A stretch of DNA of 64,000 nucleotides from Gnetum montanum (lineage: Eukaryota; Streptophyta; Gnetopsida; Gnetales; Gnetaceae): assembly GCA_015680685.1 (NCBI GenBank), contig MNCI01017913.1, positions 1,549,051-1,613,050 of the forward strand, read 5' to 3'. The position numbers were made by a program, and so were the translations under genes. Each line of letters opens with the position of its first letter. The stretch's first letter is position 1. The notes below the pieces were generated by a model. That model was not told where the DNA came from. It worked only from the letters and a program-made list of their open reading frames with translations, and made no database searches. Below are positions 11,831-23,356 of this stretch, piece by piece.

Positions 11831-12634
11831 ATGTTGACAGTGATTCTAGTCAACGAAGAGATGCTAGCGAAAGAGGAAGCGATCCACTCGGTCATGCTTC
11901 CCTTTGCACCTACAGAGCCTAAGCCATCCCAATTGACTTTCAGTGACGATTCCATTAGGGAAGATCCCAAGAGGGGTCAGGTGACCATGGCACCCCTTTT
12001 CATCATAATTTGGGTTAGCCAACACTGGATCCGAAGGGTAGACATTGATGATGGGGCTACCATGAATGTCATCCCCTTCCCTATTGTGGACAAATTGGGC
12101 TTGGTCGACTAGATCAAATCGACAATGACATCATGCTTGAGGTTGTTCAATGGGGAATGTGTCCTGGTGAAGGGCATAGTCCACATAAAATTCATAGCAA
12201 GGGACCAGTTCCCCACAAATGCAACATTTATCATGGTCAAGGAAATGCTCAAGTTTAACCTAATCTTGGGGAGGTAATGGTTAGCACAACTTAGGGCTAT
12301 CTCCTCACCTATACACTAGGAAATCCACCTACCATACGTAGGTAGGGAGGTGGTAATCCTTGGTGACAAAGTAGCAGCACATGCAATCAATAACATAGAC
12401 ATGGGGCAGGGCTCAGAAGTCATAACCTCTGAGAATAAAGTGCCTTCTTATGCACACATTAACCATCTAGTGGGGGAATTAGCTCGACAAGCTGGTTACC
12501 AAAACAAAAATGCATGGGCTGAGTTACCCTTCCAAGTGGAGGGAAATGATGTAGAAGAAGGCCTTCGCAGAGCATTCCAACCTGATGCTTTGCTCAACCA
12601 ATGTTGGGTTAAGAAGCAGCTATGCCTAGTGTAG
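11831..12634 (+). pseudogene. Element B retropepsin-like protease
   Basis: Aspartic protease that would cleave the Gag-Pol polyprotein. From ATG 11831, RRVDIDDGATMNVIP carries the active-site Asp at residue 73 (D-D-G-A in place of D-T/S-G-A/S), followed by VDKLGL. After a TAG at 12110 the flap and C-terminal part continue (FNGECVLVKG, FNLILGR, WLAQLRAISSPIH, EIHLPYVG). A trailing open stretch runs to 12634. Homologous to A at 30241-30880. The active-site tetrad is better preserved than in A. Confidence 0.85.
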
Positions 12635-12680
12635 CAACACCATTGCTTCCTGCCCACGCACCATCCTTATGCATTTACAT

Positions 12681-12895
12681 GATGACCTGAAATGACCTAA
12701 AACTAACAATTTGCATTTACACAAAGGTCCAAAATGGCCTAAAACTAGCAAAGGGATGAAACGGCCTAAAACTAGCAAAGGCCTGAAATGGCCTAAAACT
12801 AGCAAAGGCCCGAAATGGCATAAAACTAGCAAAGGCCCGAAACGGCCTAAAACTAGCAAAGGCCCAAAATGGCTTAAAACTAGCGTAGAAGAGCA
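12681..12895 (+). repeat. Hairpin array 1 of element B (27-bp units)
   Basis: About six units of 27 bp; the consensus is GGCCCGAAATGGCC followed by TAAAACTAGCAAA. GGCC pairs with GGCC around a 6-nt loop. The unit is a multiple of three and translates as a 9-residue KGPKWPKTS-type repeat, but that is a by-product. It follows the protease and precedes the antisense gene. Confidence 0.85.
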
Positions 12896-13239
12896 AAAGT
12901 ATAGCATGATATTCAGTGCATACACAATGTGCAAGTTAGCATTTGCAAAATTTTATTCATCTCTTTATTCAAAAGTCTAGCCTCTTGGCCAACGTTTGCA
13001 AAATTTCAAAATTTCAAAAAAAAGGGGGGGATCCCATGCTATCATGGGTTGTCCCTATTTGCATCATCTTCACCATCCACTTTTGCATCATTTCCCTTTG
13101 CATCACCTTCCCCTATGTTGCCTTCTTCCGATTCTTCATTCTCTCCCTCTACGAGCCTTGCGCCTTCATCTGGAGCCTGCATAGTAGGGATGAAGTAGTT
13201 AGTTAAAGAAATCCACGCAAGTCACAACAGAGCATAAGC
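12896..13239. other. Spacer between array 1 and antisense gene 3' end
   Basis: Contains an A/G homopolymer junction at about 13017-13028 and TTTGCATCA-rich sequence. I recognise no coding domain; the overlapping small frames here have no homologue in element A. Confidence 0.5.
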
Positions 13240-13412
13240 ATCAATACAGCACCCAAAAAGCAACTAGCTTGAGAATGGCCTACATCCGTCTCAAAGGGTA
13301 TCTAGTCTAAACCGAGCCTGAGGTGATGCTAAACCTCCTCTGCCATGATATCCACTCAGCGCCTGTCACTAGGTTTAGCGTTCACGGTAGCTCTCTCCCT
13401 TTCGGTGGTTGT

Positions 13413-13760
13413 TCACCTTGGTGGTCTCAGAGAAAAGGAGACAGTTGCAGTATCTCCTATGGGGAGGTCCACTTTTAGGTTAGGAGATTCCTTAACCTTT
13501 ACCTGCTCCTTGAACTTGGCATAGGCCTCAGAAACGTCGATGGCATTTACGAACGCTTTATATGTAAACGGCTCCACAACAACATCTCTATACAGTTTAT
13601 GATGGGTGGAATTTTCTAGTTTGTACATGTGTTTGTGGTTCTTTTGGGACTACCCCCATTCATAAACCTTGGCATTGAAGTCTTTCAAATCTTGACACTT
13701 CTGGGCTAGCAAGTCCATTTGCATCCGCTGTTCTATTATTTCGCGGGTGGCTTCGACGTT
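13413..13760 (-). pseudogene. Antisense gene B, C-terminal exon region
   Basis: Predicted coiled coil (NVEATREIIEQRMQMDLLAQ, then SQKNHKHMYKLE) followed by FKEQVKVKESPNLKVDLPIG and TATVSFSLRPPR. The A counterpart at 32380-32080 has MDLLIQK, TQKNHKHQYK, VPLGETSSATFFMEPPT. The shared spacing between NHKH and the LPIG/VPLG motif argues that both descend from one coding sequence. Single TAG/TGA stops interrupt it. Confidence 0.75.
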
Positions 13761-13928
13761 CTAGCACATGATTGTTCAAAACCTGGCATTGTCTATTATA
13801 GTCGTATACCAGTCCTCATTATTAGTATCATGGACTATGAGGAACTCATTCCTTGACTTGAGATCCTCCACCTTGGTGCTCAGGTCGGCCTCCCTTTGCT
13901 CAGCTTTTTGGACTCGTTTCCATAGGTC

Positions 13929-14120
13929 CTAATTGATGCGCTTATACTTCCACAAGGAGCATGCCAAGTGCAAAGAGCATTTGCAAGCCTCGTTGTACAT
14001 GTGACGAGACACCTCGGTCACTTCAGGTGGGAATGTAGGCATGACACCAAATTTTAAAGGCCATGCTGAGTCCCATTTGAGCTGAGAGGCTAGCATGACA
14101 CAAAAGAGCATAACAATCAC
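13929..14120 (-). pseudogene. Antisense gene B, exon with PPEV motif
   Basis: Open for 63 codons. QLKWDSAWPLKFGVMPTF, then PPEVTEVSRHMYNEACKCS, matches the A block at 32720-32600 (RWDLSKVVKVGALPDLPPKV, QVSHRMYKTMNKCM). It lies between the donor at 14194 and the coiled-coil exon. Function unknown. Confidence 0.72.
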
Positions 14121-14187
14121 GTTAGCATAGAAAGATTAGCAAACTCAAGAAACTCTAGCATAACAACATGAGGGCACTTGACACTAC

Positions 14188-14194
14188 TACTTAC
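14188..14194 (-). other. Splice donor of antisense gene B (GTAAGTA)
   Basis: Follows the exon ending ...LQQVDPDVG. In A the same exon ends ...ADPKLG and is followed by GTATATT at 32814-32820. Confidence 0.6.
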
Positions 14195-14392
14195 CCACAT
14201 CAGGGTCCACTTGTTGAAGGTAACTAATCATGTCATCAATGATTCCTTACATGTACACAAGCTTATCAGGGATTTTGACCCATGATTCTGCATGAATCAG
14301 AGGGGGTCTCGTAGCATCAACAGTAGCACTTGTTACATAAATAAACAATCAGAAATGACAGAAATGGACCAGGACAAGGAAGGCATATTGCT

Positions 14393-14400
14393 GAACTCAC
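14393..14400 (-). other. Splice donor of antisense gene B (GTGAGTTC)
   Basis: Ends the acidic exon (…RPQSDAG). Element A has GTAAGTAC at the corresponding place, 33041-33048. Confidence 0.58.
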
Positions 14401-14740
14401 CAGCGTCCGATTGCGGTCTCCTTTCTTGATGATGCAAGATGATGAAGGTAGCCTTGGTATAGGTCCCTGCCAAGTCTGTACGAGCCTCTTCTTCAAGCGT
14501 TCGTGCCTTTTCTTTTAGGAGACCATCATCTTTTTTATTCAAGGGAGACTCCTCTTCGCTAGTAGGAGGATTCTCCCTAATAACAAAAGCCCCCACCATA
14601 GAGACAGGGGTTCTTCCCTTCTTGACCAGGGCCCTTTCTTTCGAGACTGGGACCTCTGTGTCCTTATTTGTCATCCCCATCTTAGGGGCTAACACCTCTT
14701 TGTCACATTCTTCTTCTTCTTCTTCTTCCTCTTCCAGCAA
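14401..14740 (-). pseudogene. Antisense gene B, acidic exon
   Basis: Charged Glu/Lys-rich region whose Glu run is encoded by a GAA/GAG microsatellite at 14706-14736. A single open frame spans 14740-14333; the part below 14400 is read-through into the intron. The A equivalent (about 33250-33049) is poorly conserved in residues but lies between matching donors. Probably a disordered linker. Confidence 0.55.
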
Positions 14741-15549
14741 AGAAACATGTTTGCATCAGTCCAAAATAAGCTAGCTTAAAGCAAGTGCTCCGCTATGCTA
14801 CGTCACCTAGCGTAGCATGGCGTAGTAGACAATAACAAAGTAAGCATTAGAAAAGAGTGTTTACCAATGGGGGGTTGCGTCCTCTATAGTTTAAGCTGCA
14901 GTCTCTACCCCTACCCCTCCTCCACGTGAAGGGTTTCCTTAGCTCAAGGAGGCCTCTTCTGTTGCAACTTTTTGGGCATAGTCTCAACTATGATATGTTC
15001 CCCTTGCGACATACTACCAGCTACAGCAGGGGGCGTCTCTCCTATGCTATCCTGGCCATGAACATTGCGAGCCACCTGATCCTTAGTTGTTACAGAGAAT
15101 GACTCCCCAATTATTTCTGGGGGATCTTGGGCTTGGGTGGTCTAGAGGATATGGCGAATCCACAGTTTGGAAATCTGGTCGTGATTTCACATAACCCAGG
15201 CTCGATTCTCGTGAACCACTAGAAACTCTGTGAAGTACTTCAGAAAGGCTATGTAGAAGGCATAATGTATATTGGAACAGGACTCTGATTTTTGATGAAG
15301 TCCCAGTATTTCAGTTTGCAAGCCGTTACATAGAAACCTGGCCCAATTGTAATGGGCCCCCTATTCCATGACCTCATGCATTATCCAAGCCTTTTCAATC
15401 CCTAGGACCTTCCCTTAGGTAAGCAGCTAGGGGAAGGCACGAGTAAGGAAGACAAGGTAAATCTCCTTGGTGGGTCCATCTTTAAGCTTCGCCATGGGGA
15501 GCCCCTTTCACTCCTTGGCAATCCCCAACCACTCGTGAATGTCTTTCTT

Positions 15550-15934
15550 CTAAAAGGTCAGCTCCTTCTTGCCCTTCAACCCTACGAGGATGTCATCGAT
15601 AGGGACACTGAATAGGTCCACAAATAGCTGGTCATTAATTTCAATAATCACTCGTACGCCCTGTATGTGCGTGCAGAAGTGGCCCACATTTTTAGAAAAG
15701 GAGTTGACTAGTGAGAGCATCTCGGCAGCAGGAATGCTTGAATTCGGGGCCAAGAATAGATCCATAAGCCTAGCCTTTGGGATGTTTTGGACCAAGGAGT
15801 TTGAAGCTGCACTATTTATCCAGCGTTGGCTTGCATCTACTTCATTGTATTTAAAGTAGATGTTTGCCTCCTCTGTCTCGGCGATTACCATCATCATCTC
15901 CTGGGGCTTGTTCACCCGTATAACAGTTTTTTGC
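15550..15934 (-). pseudogene. Antisense gene B, central conserved exon
   Basis: Longest intact antisense block, open through to 16035. Residues include FKYNEVDASQRWI, ARLMDLFLAPNSSIPAAEML, SLVNSFSKNVGHFCTHIQGV and LFVDLFSVPIDDI. In A (34596-34250): MKYGDVKGMQHWL, VGLMDLFLALIPSIPMAK, NFFSNDV, and further down LFGLPTDG. The tail pattern, a hydrophobic strand followed by LF-x-(V/L)-P, loosely recalls the putative plant transposon protein domain found in some retroelement ORFs. I cannot confirm that without a profile search. Confidence 0.72.
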
Positions 15935-15980
15935 AAAAACATAGAAAATCCAAAGATTGCAAAAGCACTAAAACATGTGA

Positions 15981-15987
15981 CACTTAC
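15981..15987 (-). other. Splice donor of antisense gene B (GTAAGTG)
   Basis: Canonical donor after ...LVGHE. The matching acceptor region near 15934 reads TTTTTGCAA in B (final G lost), while A has TTAGTTGCAG at about 34596-34605 before the homologous exon. Confidence 0.6.
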
Positions 15988-16223
15988 TTCATGGCCTACT
16001 AGGTCTGTACGGTAATAGGAACAGTGGAGGGTCAACTAGAACTTGTTCAACTGTGACTGGTTCAAAGGGTTCTACCCACTTCTCATCTAGCCAACTAGAC
16101 CCCTTGCACTGATCGTAGGGAATGGGGAATATGTATGAGTAGGTGTGTATTCACCCTCGCATTGACCAATCACATCCACACATAGGTTCTCAATAGAAGA
16201 GAACTCCTATAGGATTATCTGTG

Positions 16224-16720
16224 CTATAGCCAATAGACCCAATCGGTCATGAACCCCATCCTTGTTGATGCAGAACTTGGTAACAAACACATACTATTAG
16301 CATTGGGCCAATATGGACAACATTGCACAACACAGCAAAACAAGGCTGCAAAATGCACCCACCAGCACAATAGACAATTCCCTGTGGGTTCTGGAAGCAC
16401 ATCGTCATAAGACGCACAATGAATAATGTGTTGTAATGGTAGCAGCTGTACTTCGGCATATCCCAGATATAGGCCAAACACCTTAACCCTATGGGGCATT
16501 GACTAGATCCTTCTCCCTACCTGCTCATGATTGCCCCATTTGTCAGAAACCTCAAGATGCCTCGGGTTGCCATAGGTAATATGGCTTCAGTTATGAAGAT
16601 CACTTCCTCCTCCTCTAGGGATGACCATATGATCACACTGAAGTGATCGAGGAGGTATTGTAGGAAGTCCTGTGCCCCTTTTCTAAACCAGATGCCCCAC
16701 TCTCCCACACATATCTAGGG
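16224..16720 (-). pseudogene. Antisense gene B, N-terminal exons
   Basis: GAQDFLQYLLDHFSVI, then a Ser/Glu-rich stretch, ITEAILPMATRGILRFL, and a second block (YIWDMPKYSCYHYNTLFIV) in another frame. A (35440-35040) has GAHDFLKYLL, FSMIMWSHL, ITEMMLPG, EILRF and IGFSCYNKRNTLFVN in the same order. A start codon is not certain; an ATG with a basic N-terminus (MALKKERMNLVLP) at 17474 could be an upstream exon. Confidence 0.65.
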
Positions 16721-16740
16721 AGGAGGAGCATTGGCCACAG

Positions 16741-17811
16741 GTTTGCTCGCGTGGCACAGGACCCCTACAATTTCCAAGACAATCAGAATTGGCCTTAGCC
16801 CAATCTTGCATGACACAACCAGCAAGTGTTAGCATCATATCTATGTGCAATACACATGCAACATAGCAATACCTAGCAGTCCACACATATAGCGTAGCAT
16901 AACCCTCTTTAGCAGCATAGTGTAGCAAGAACATGAAAGTGCTAGCGTAGCAAAAATAGCCTAGCATAGCAATAGTGCGATTAACCCTGATAGGGCGATT
17001 AAAAATACACCCCAATAGAACACGTGTCACACTATCACATCATGCATGGCCTAACCCTCCTCAGGGTCCTACGTCATGCCATTCGAAAGCTAAGTAACTT
17101 AAACTGCCCAAACCCCCATGGTTATGATAATTGCGGTGGTGGTGGTTTAAGCCACCTTGCATGCAAAGGTGGCATAATGTTTATGCACTCGCTGCAGCTA
17201 AGACGGAAATAGAGGTTATGCAAAGGGCAAAACAACGTGATGATAAAGAACATGAGAAACTAATACTAGGATACAAAATGAAAGCAGAGAACAACAAAAA
17301 TAAAAAAAAATGATAGCAGAATCATGAAAAAATAGAGGAAGCACAATAGCCTACCAGGTCAATGCTGTGTCCTTTTGCACCGCGATGTGTGCTTATGTCA
17401 TACACTCTAGGGTTTTCTTTACCTCCTCAACCTTTGGAAGTACCAAGTTCATGCGTTCCTTCTTTAGAGCCATCGTTCCCCTTGCAGACTTTTTCTTGTT
17501 GCTATGCAGAAAATCTTCTTACTTGCTGTTAGCACTATCGCTCTACGCTCCAAAATCGCTTTGTGCTCCGAATATGGGCTCTACAATCTTATGGTGAGAA
17601 TGACAAGCTTACTAAGGTTTAATCCCCATTTATGGCCATAATGGTAAAAAGGGGAAACTTACCTCTCTCTCTCTCTGTTTAATGCAAAGTGCATCATACA
17701 GCGTAGCATGCTCGCCACGACATCATAACACTGTTAGAATTAAAACCTTGACACGCTCCAAGATAACTACTTACTTTCCCAAGAAACAAAAAATAATTAT
17801 TATTTTCATTA
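16741..17811. other. Spacer upstream of antisense gene B
   Basis: Contains GCATAGC/GCTATGC-rich sequence (16830-17000), a CT microsatellite at about 17662-17679, and minus-strand GTAAGT next to it. It could include the antisense gene's promoter and first exon. Nothing else is recognised. Confidence 0.45.
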
Positions 17812-18160
17812 TTAGTTCGGAAAGATCTTAAACTAGTAGTCATAGCATGGATGCACTTTTAACGGTCTGAAAAGACCTTAAACTAGCATTTTTAGCGTAG
17901 CGTTCCACTCTCATTACCGGTCCGAAAAGACCTTAAACTAGCAATCATAATGTAGTTGTGCTTTTATCAATCCAGAAAGACCTTAAACTGGCATTTTTTG
18001 ATTTGTTATACGTTCTCAGTCTGCAAAGATGCGAAACTAACGGTTTCACATGTTCACATTAGTGGTTTTGCATTTCTCATACCCGTAATTTTCCATTTTG
18101 CATACTACTAGTTTTGCATGTTACAACCTGGCAGTCCACAAAGACACTAAACTAGTAGCT
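17812..18160 (+). repeat. Hairpin array 2 of element B (~52-bp units)
   Basis: About six degenerate units. The best are GGTC-TGAAAA-GACC and GGTC-CGAAAA-GACC, each followed by TTAAACTAGC. It lies just before the RT region, as array 2 of A does (37760-37860). Confidence 0.8.
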
Positions 18161-18419
18161 TGACATTTGCATATTAACAGTTCATAGTTTCACACTTTTG
18201 CATCGACATTTTTACATTTTTAGTGGTTTTGCATCTCAATGCCATAACGGTTTGCCATGACTTTAAACTGGAAATATTGTAATCCTTACATTGTACTTCG
18301 CTAGTTACATCTCATCATTGCTTTGTAAGTTTTTGTTATACACGATTACTACCAATAGGTGCCTCTTAATCAGGCTTCCATATTATTTTGGTAGGTTAAA
18401 CAGAAAATGAAAATCCATC

Positions 18420-19660
18420 GTGATCTCTCCATGCCTTTAGCTTTAGCAGGCCCACATGGCAAGCTCGCGAGATAGTTGAACCCCAACCTAATCGATTAGG
18501 GGTCAACCATATGTAGCACCATAGCATCCTTAGAAGCATCTGTAGACTGGCCTAAGCATCTAGTCCAAACCCTAGATTTGGAGGCCAGGGATGTAATTGA
18601 GGATCCTCTCATTGAGATGTTTGTGACCACATCTGAGGGGGAAGTGAAAACATTAAAAATTAGCTCCCTCCTAGATGTGCAAACACACGAAAACGTAGCC
18701 AAGATTCTGAAAGACAACATCAAATTCTTCGCATGGTCGTACAGTGACATGCCAGGTTTAGATCTAAGGCTGATATAGCACAACATCGTCCTAGAACCAT
18801 GCATGAAGGTAGTCAAGAAGAAGGCTCGTAAGGTCAAGCCTAAAATTGCACTAGCCGTAAGGGACAAAATCACCAAGCTATACCAAGTTGGTTTCATCCG
18901 TGCAGTTGATTATTCAGAATGGGTGTCCAACATCATCGTAGTTTCCACGAAAATTGGAGGAATACGAATCTGCATAGACTTCTGGGATCTAAACAAGGTG
19001 ATGATCAAAGAATATTTCCCACTTCCAAGCATCGATCAACTCATTGACACTACGGCTGGTCATGCTCTGTTATCCTTCATGGATGGATTTTTTGGCTATA
19101 ACCAAATTCACATCAACCCAGAGCATCAACTAACAACAACCTTCATGACCCCATGGGGGACCTTCTGTTACACCATGATGCCTTTTGGGCTCAAGAATGC
19201 TGGAGCAACCTACCAGCGAGCTATGACCTATATCTTCAGTGACTACATCCTAGAAACGTTAAATGACTATGTGGATGATATAGCATTCAAGTCCAAGGAG
19301 GTAGCTGATCACCCACGCGATCTAGGGGTAGTCCTTAAGTGTTTCCAAATGCATGATCTATGCATTAATCCTAAGAAGTGTGTCTTTGGTGTGAAAATCA
19401 AATGCATGTTAGGGTTCGTAGTATCGAAAGCCGGAATACGGGTGGACCCTGACAAAGTCAAGGCCATTATCAACTTGGCACCTCCTAGAAACCTTAAGGA
19501 GTTACGTGGCTTGCAAGGTAGGGTACAATTCATTTGAAGGTTTATAGAAAAGTTGACTGACAAGTTACATCCCATGCAACATCTTCTAAAGAAAGTGGAC
19601 AACCCAATTTCAATGAGCCTTCGATGACTTGAAGGAAGAGCTTTCACACCTCCCAACTAT
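18420..19660 (+). pseudogene. Element B reverse transcriptase
   Basis: Copies the RNA genome to DNA. The N-terminal region (LDLEARDVIEDPLIEM, WSYSDMPGLDLRLI) precedes an open stretch of 244 codons at 18803-19537 with RICIDFWDLNK, HALLSFMDGFFGYNQI, MTPWGTFCYTMMPFGLKNAG and DYVDD (catalytic Asp 158 and 159 of that frame). IINLAPPRNLKELRGLQG follows, then the connection to 19660. Usual-length palm and fingers are present. Breaks are a TAG at 18776 and a stop at 19535, both outside the catalytic core, so this is the best-preserved enzyme in the window. Confidence 0.93.
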
Positions 19661-19664
19661 GCAT

Positions 19665-20120
19665 CCGCCATAGAGGGATAAGCCTTTCTTCATCTACCTT
19701 GCCACCTTTGACACATCTATCACAGCATTGCTATGTCAGACACAAGATGATGGATCTGAGATACCAGTGTACTACCTGAGTCATGCATTAATAGCGCATG
19801 AGGTAAAATACAATGAAGTAGAGAGCCATTTCCTTGCATTAGTGTTTGCATTAAAGAAGTAAAGGTACTATCTATTTCGTAGTGCAGTCAACATCATTTG
19901 CAAAAGCAATATACTCCAGGCTATTACTAACAACCTGTATGAAAGCAACAGGATAGCCCATTGGAAAGCAATAACCACAGAGTTCGACCTACACTATGTA
20001 AGCCAGTCATCTACTAAGGGTCAAGCCATAGCAATGCAAATTATGACGTCACCTGTCGACGACCATGCAACCATAGATCCTAAATTCCTAGATGAGCATG
20101 TTGGCGCTATGAACATCATC
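19665..20120 (+). pseudogene. Element B RNase H (gypsy type)
   Basis: FFIYLATFDTSITALLCQ, VYYLSHALIAHEVKYNEVE, LALVFALKK and VNIICKSNILQAIT follow the order of the gypsy RNase H. In Tat elements this first RNase H is known to be degenerate because a second domain follows. Two stops (at 19861 and elsewhere) break the frame. Confidence 0.82.
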
Positions 20121-20124
20121 CCAT

Positions 20125-20625
20125 CATACCTGGAAGCTGCTTTACACTTCGATGACACTTCAACTACGTAGGGTGGTAGTGCAGGTGCTGTCATTACGTT
20201 TCCCTCTGGGAAAATGTACCCGTTTGCTCATCATTTTACGTTCCCCTACACCAACAATGTGGTAGAGTATGAGGGCTACTTAGAGGCCTCTTAGCTTCCC
20301 AAACACTATGCATACAACACTTAGAAATCCATGGTGATTAGCAACTAGTTGTGAATCAAATCACCGAGGTCTATGCTTGCAAAGCTATGCACCTGCGACC
20401 CTACTGTGACCTAGCAAAAAGCATGCTTAAGCAATTTGCAACCACAGATGTGCAACACATGCCATGCAATGACAACACCATTGTAGACACCTTAGCCACC
20501 CTTTCACTAAACATTCCACCACACTCGTTTGCAAGTTTTCCAACTTTGATTGTTGAATGCACTGAGCCTATCACTCAGGCAGGACACGTGGCCTCTATCA
20601 ATGTTGTGGATACCCAAGAATGATA
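20125..20625 (+). pseudogene. Element B second, archaeal-type RNase H (aRNH)
   Basis: LHFDDTSTT, GGSAGAVITFPSGKMYPFAH and NNVVEYEGYLEAS reproduce the aRNH pattern (DG-S/T, G-A-G-hydrophobic strand, TNN-x-x-EYE). QITEVYACKAMHLRPYCDLAK and VQHMPCNDNTIVDTLATL (D-x-LA) follow. This extra domain is established for the Tat lineage. TAG stops at 20167 and 20293 break it. Confidence 0.85.
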
Positions 20626-20629
20626 CACT

Positions 20630-21865
20630 AACATTAAATCCTACCTACAACATGGAAAACCCCCACGTGGATTGATATCTACCTAGAGAGATGCAATCCG
20701 TAAGTGTGCCTGGAAATATATGCTCATGGGCAATGATGCCCTGTTCCAATGCTCCTATGACGGGATACTACTAGCATGTGTGGATGGGGAGTAGGCGTAG
20801 AAGGTAGTTAATGAAGTGAACAAGGGATTGTGTGGCGGACATATAGCACCTAGGGCTATGGCGGTGAAAATTAGATGCCTAGGGTACTATTGGCCTCACA
20901 TGGAGCATGACTATTTGTCAAAAATCAAGACATGCAACACGTGTCAGAGATACGCAAATCTCATACATGTTTCACCTACGGACCTACAGCCAATGCAAAT
21001 CACGTGGCCTTTCCAACAATGGGAACTAGACCTCATAGGACCCATCACACCTAAGTCCTCTGTAGGTTACAGCTACATTATCACCGCCACTGAGTATTTT
21101 ACTAAGTGGGTGGAAGCCATCCCCCTAAGGAAAACAAAATCATAGCACATTTGCCACTTCATCTTGGACAACATCATGATAAGGTTTTGGCTTCCAATGA
21201 CTATTGTAATCGACAATGGACCATAATTTAGTAGTACAGAAACCTGAACCTTCTGCAGCAACCTAGGCATCAAGCAATCATTCTCCTCCCCGTATTACCC
21301 ATAGGCGAATGGACAGGCAGAGGCTACAAATAAGTCCATCATCAAATTGCTGAAGTGGATTCTTGGCAACAGCAAGAGGAAGTGGCATGAGCAAATCCTC
21401 TATGTTCTATGGGCCTACAGGACAACATGCAGAACTACGACAAGTAAGACTCCTTATAGCCATTTTTATGGATCTAAAGCTATGTTGCCTCTTGAGTTGC
21501 AGGTACCATCACTCTGCATGATCCTCTCGGATGTCGTCAGCGAAGCCTAGAACAACGAGTCGTGGATCATCAACCTCAACTCAATAGAGGAGGAGCGCGC
21601 ACAGACACTGAGATGCATAGAGTGCTACTAGAGCAAGAAATAGCAAAAGCACCATGCAGACCTACATCGACGGCTAGTACAGAAAGGAGACCTCATCCTC
21701 AAGGCTTTCCATGAGCATGTGAGCAAATTCTCAGCCAACTAGGAAGGCCCTTACATGGTTACTAAAGCCTTCGGGAATGGAGCCTTCAAGCTGGCTAACA
21801 TGGACGGCAACGAGTTTGCCAACCTAGTGAATTACTCGTACCTCAAGCCATGCCACATCTGAAGC
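20630..21865 (+). pseudogene. Element B integrase
   Basis: Inserts the cDNA. The zinc site is nearly intact (GGHIAPRAMAVKIR then CNTCQ, 20830-20950). Catalytic triad: Asp at 21029 (ELDLIGPI), Asp at 21212 (IDNG) and Glu at 21320 (ANGQAEATNKSI). The C-terminal tail (QKGDLILKAFHEHV, EGPYMV, GAFKLANMDGNEFANLV) has no chromodomain, as usual for Tat. About seven stops, mostly TAG (for example 21141 and 21301), interrupt it. Confidence 0.9.
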
Positions 21866-21880
21866 ATGAAGACATTGAGA

Positions 21881-22302
21881 AGCATCTACAATGATGTTAA
21901 GCTAGTGGCATCGAGCAACATTTGAAATGACGTTAAACTAGTGGCATCAAGCAGCATCCGCAATGATGTTAAACTAGCGGCATCGAGAAGCGTCCATAAT
22001 GATGTTAAACTAGCGGCATCAAGTAGCATCCACAATGATGTTAAACTAGCGGTAGCCACTAGCATCTGCTACGATGTTAAACTAGAAACAACGAGCAGTG
22101 TCCGCTATGATGTTAAATTTGTAGCAACCATCCTCTACAACGTAAAACTAACACAGCTAGTCCACTATGACTATAAATGGCACGACATGTCCTCTATGAT
22201 GTTAAACTGACATGTATAGTCTACTGGGACCTTAAACCAGCTCAGCAGTCCACTGGGATCCTAAACCAGTGTACGGTCTACCAAGACCTTAAACTGGGTT
22301 TA
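21881..22302 (+). repeat. Hairpin array 3 of element B
   Basis: About twelve units, each a 14-nt hairpin followed by TTAAACTAG-like sequence: CATC-CGCAAT-GATG, CATC-CACAAT-GATG, CATC-TGCTAC-GATG, AGTC-CACTAT-GACT, GGTC-TACCAA-GACC. Starts right after the integrase stop. Confidence 0.88.
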
Positions 22303-23356
22303 CGTCACATCCCCAGCATGCATATGCTCCAAGTACACATCGAATGAGCATGCATAATGCCGACGTGGGTCTGGGACATTGTAGCTCCAGAACACAGTTC
22401 ACAACATAGTGGGAACGTGGTCTAGAACACACACAACGTTGCCACCCTTGGCATCATGTTGACCCTCCAGAGATGTCACATGACATCACATTGGCCCTCC
22501 AGATCTATCGTCGCCATAGCCCAGTACCCTGACAGTAGTTCCTTGGCCAGTGCCTGCTGATGGAGTTCCAACAGTATTGTGGCCTAGCCACAATACTGTT
22601 ACCCTCCAACTCCTTACCAATGTCTCGACTTGCATGATGTTTAGCTATGTGGTAGCTGATCCCATAGCTAAACTAAGAATCCATGCCTTTGGTAGGGATT
22701 CTAGAGCATCTGCACTCACAGCAGACCCTGGTGCCTTCGACGCCAACTTTTTTGTGACGATGCTACCAAGGCCATTGATGGCCTTCCTACTTTGGACACT
22801 ATGCACCAATGCGGGTGTCCAAGAGCTTCAACAACGTTTGCAGTAAGCAAAGACCTTTTCCCTCACTTTAAATCGTGGTTGCTATTTTGCTCTCCGTCGT
22901 GCTTACAGGGTGTGGCCAAAAGTGCGACTTGCCATAGCAAAAAATGCTACGGTGTCATAAAGTGAGTGCCTCAACTAGCTCAGCTACTTCAAGGTGCAAG
23001 TTCCATGATATGCGTAATGCAGCTTGCCTCATGGGAAGCATCTATAGTTAGGTTAAAACCCCACCCAAATGTAACACAACTCATCCTAGGAAAGGAACAT
23101 CTATCCTATAGAGGGTCGAAGGCCAGCAAAGGTAAAGATGAAAATGCGAACAAGTCCCTCATGAGCACTCCAATGAGGGACTTTACTAAACATCATCTTT
23201 ACCCTTCTCCTAAACCTCCTTCCTCCCTACTTAGTCCTTTCACTCTCAAGCGTAGCCGAGCAACGTCCTGGCTGTCATCGAGCGGCAACGTTAGCATCAT
23301 GTCTCCCATGGTGTTTCATATTATTTATCAATGTATCTTGAGCCTGTCCTCTAGAC
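22303..23356 (+). other. Element B 3' untranslated region
   Basis: No domain recognised in any frame. A block conserved with A and C (GATGTAACACAACTCATCC at about 23070) lies about 300 bases before the LTR. The open 98- and 146-codon frames here have no counterpart in A or C. Confidence 0.6.

Larger units (their letters stand above)
13240..16740 (-). pseudogene. Antisense multi-exon gene in the B PR-RT spacer
   Basis: Unrecognised gene on the strand opposite to gag-pol. Exon-like blocks, read high to low: GAQDFLQYLLDHFSVI (16700-16600); a block with YIWDMPKY (16480-16224); ARLMDLFLAPNSSIPAAEM to LFSVPIDD (15934-15590); TKEIYLVFLTRAFP and HYAFYIAFLKYF (15470-15200); an acidic exon (14740-14401); KIPDKLVYM-GIIDDMISYL (14290-14195); FPPEVTEVSRHMYNEACK (14060-13960); a coiled-coil part with NVEATREIIEQRMQMDLL (13760-13710); and LPIGDTATVSFSLRPPR near the end. 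Each block has a collinear counterpart in A at 35440-31790. GT donors lie at several block ends. Function unknown. It could be a captured host gene or an accessory ORF of the kind reported in Tat elements. Confidence 0.75.

Noticed and set aside
12626-12934. Minus-strand repetitive VLGRFGPLL frame
   Set aside because: Shadow of the same 27-bp array.
12711-12980. Frame with 9-residue KGPKWPKTS repeats as a repetitive protein
   Set aside because: It is the translation of the 27-bp hairpin array; array 1 of A has a different period and no open frame.
18496-18897. 133-codon minus-strand frame
   Set aside because: Opposite the RT N-terminus; shadow.
21941-22210. 89-codon frame with NDVKLAAS repeats
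   Set aside because: Translation of hairpin array 3; pattern follows the DNA module, not a protein family.
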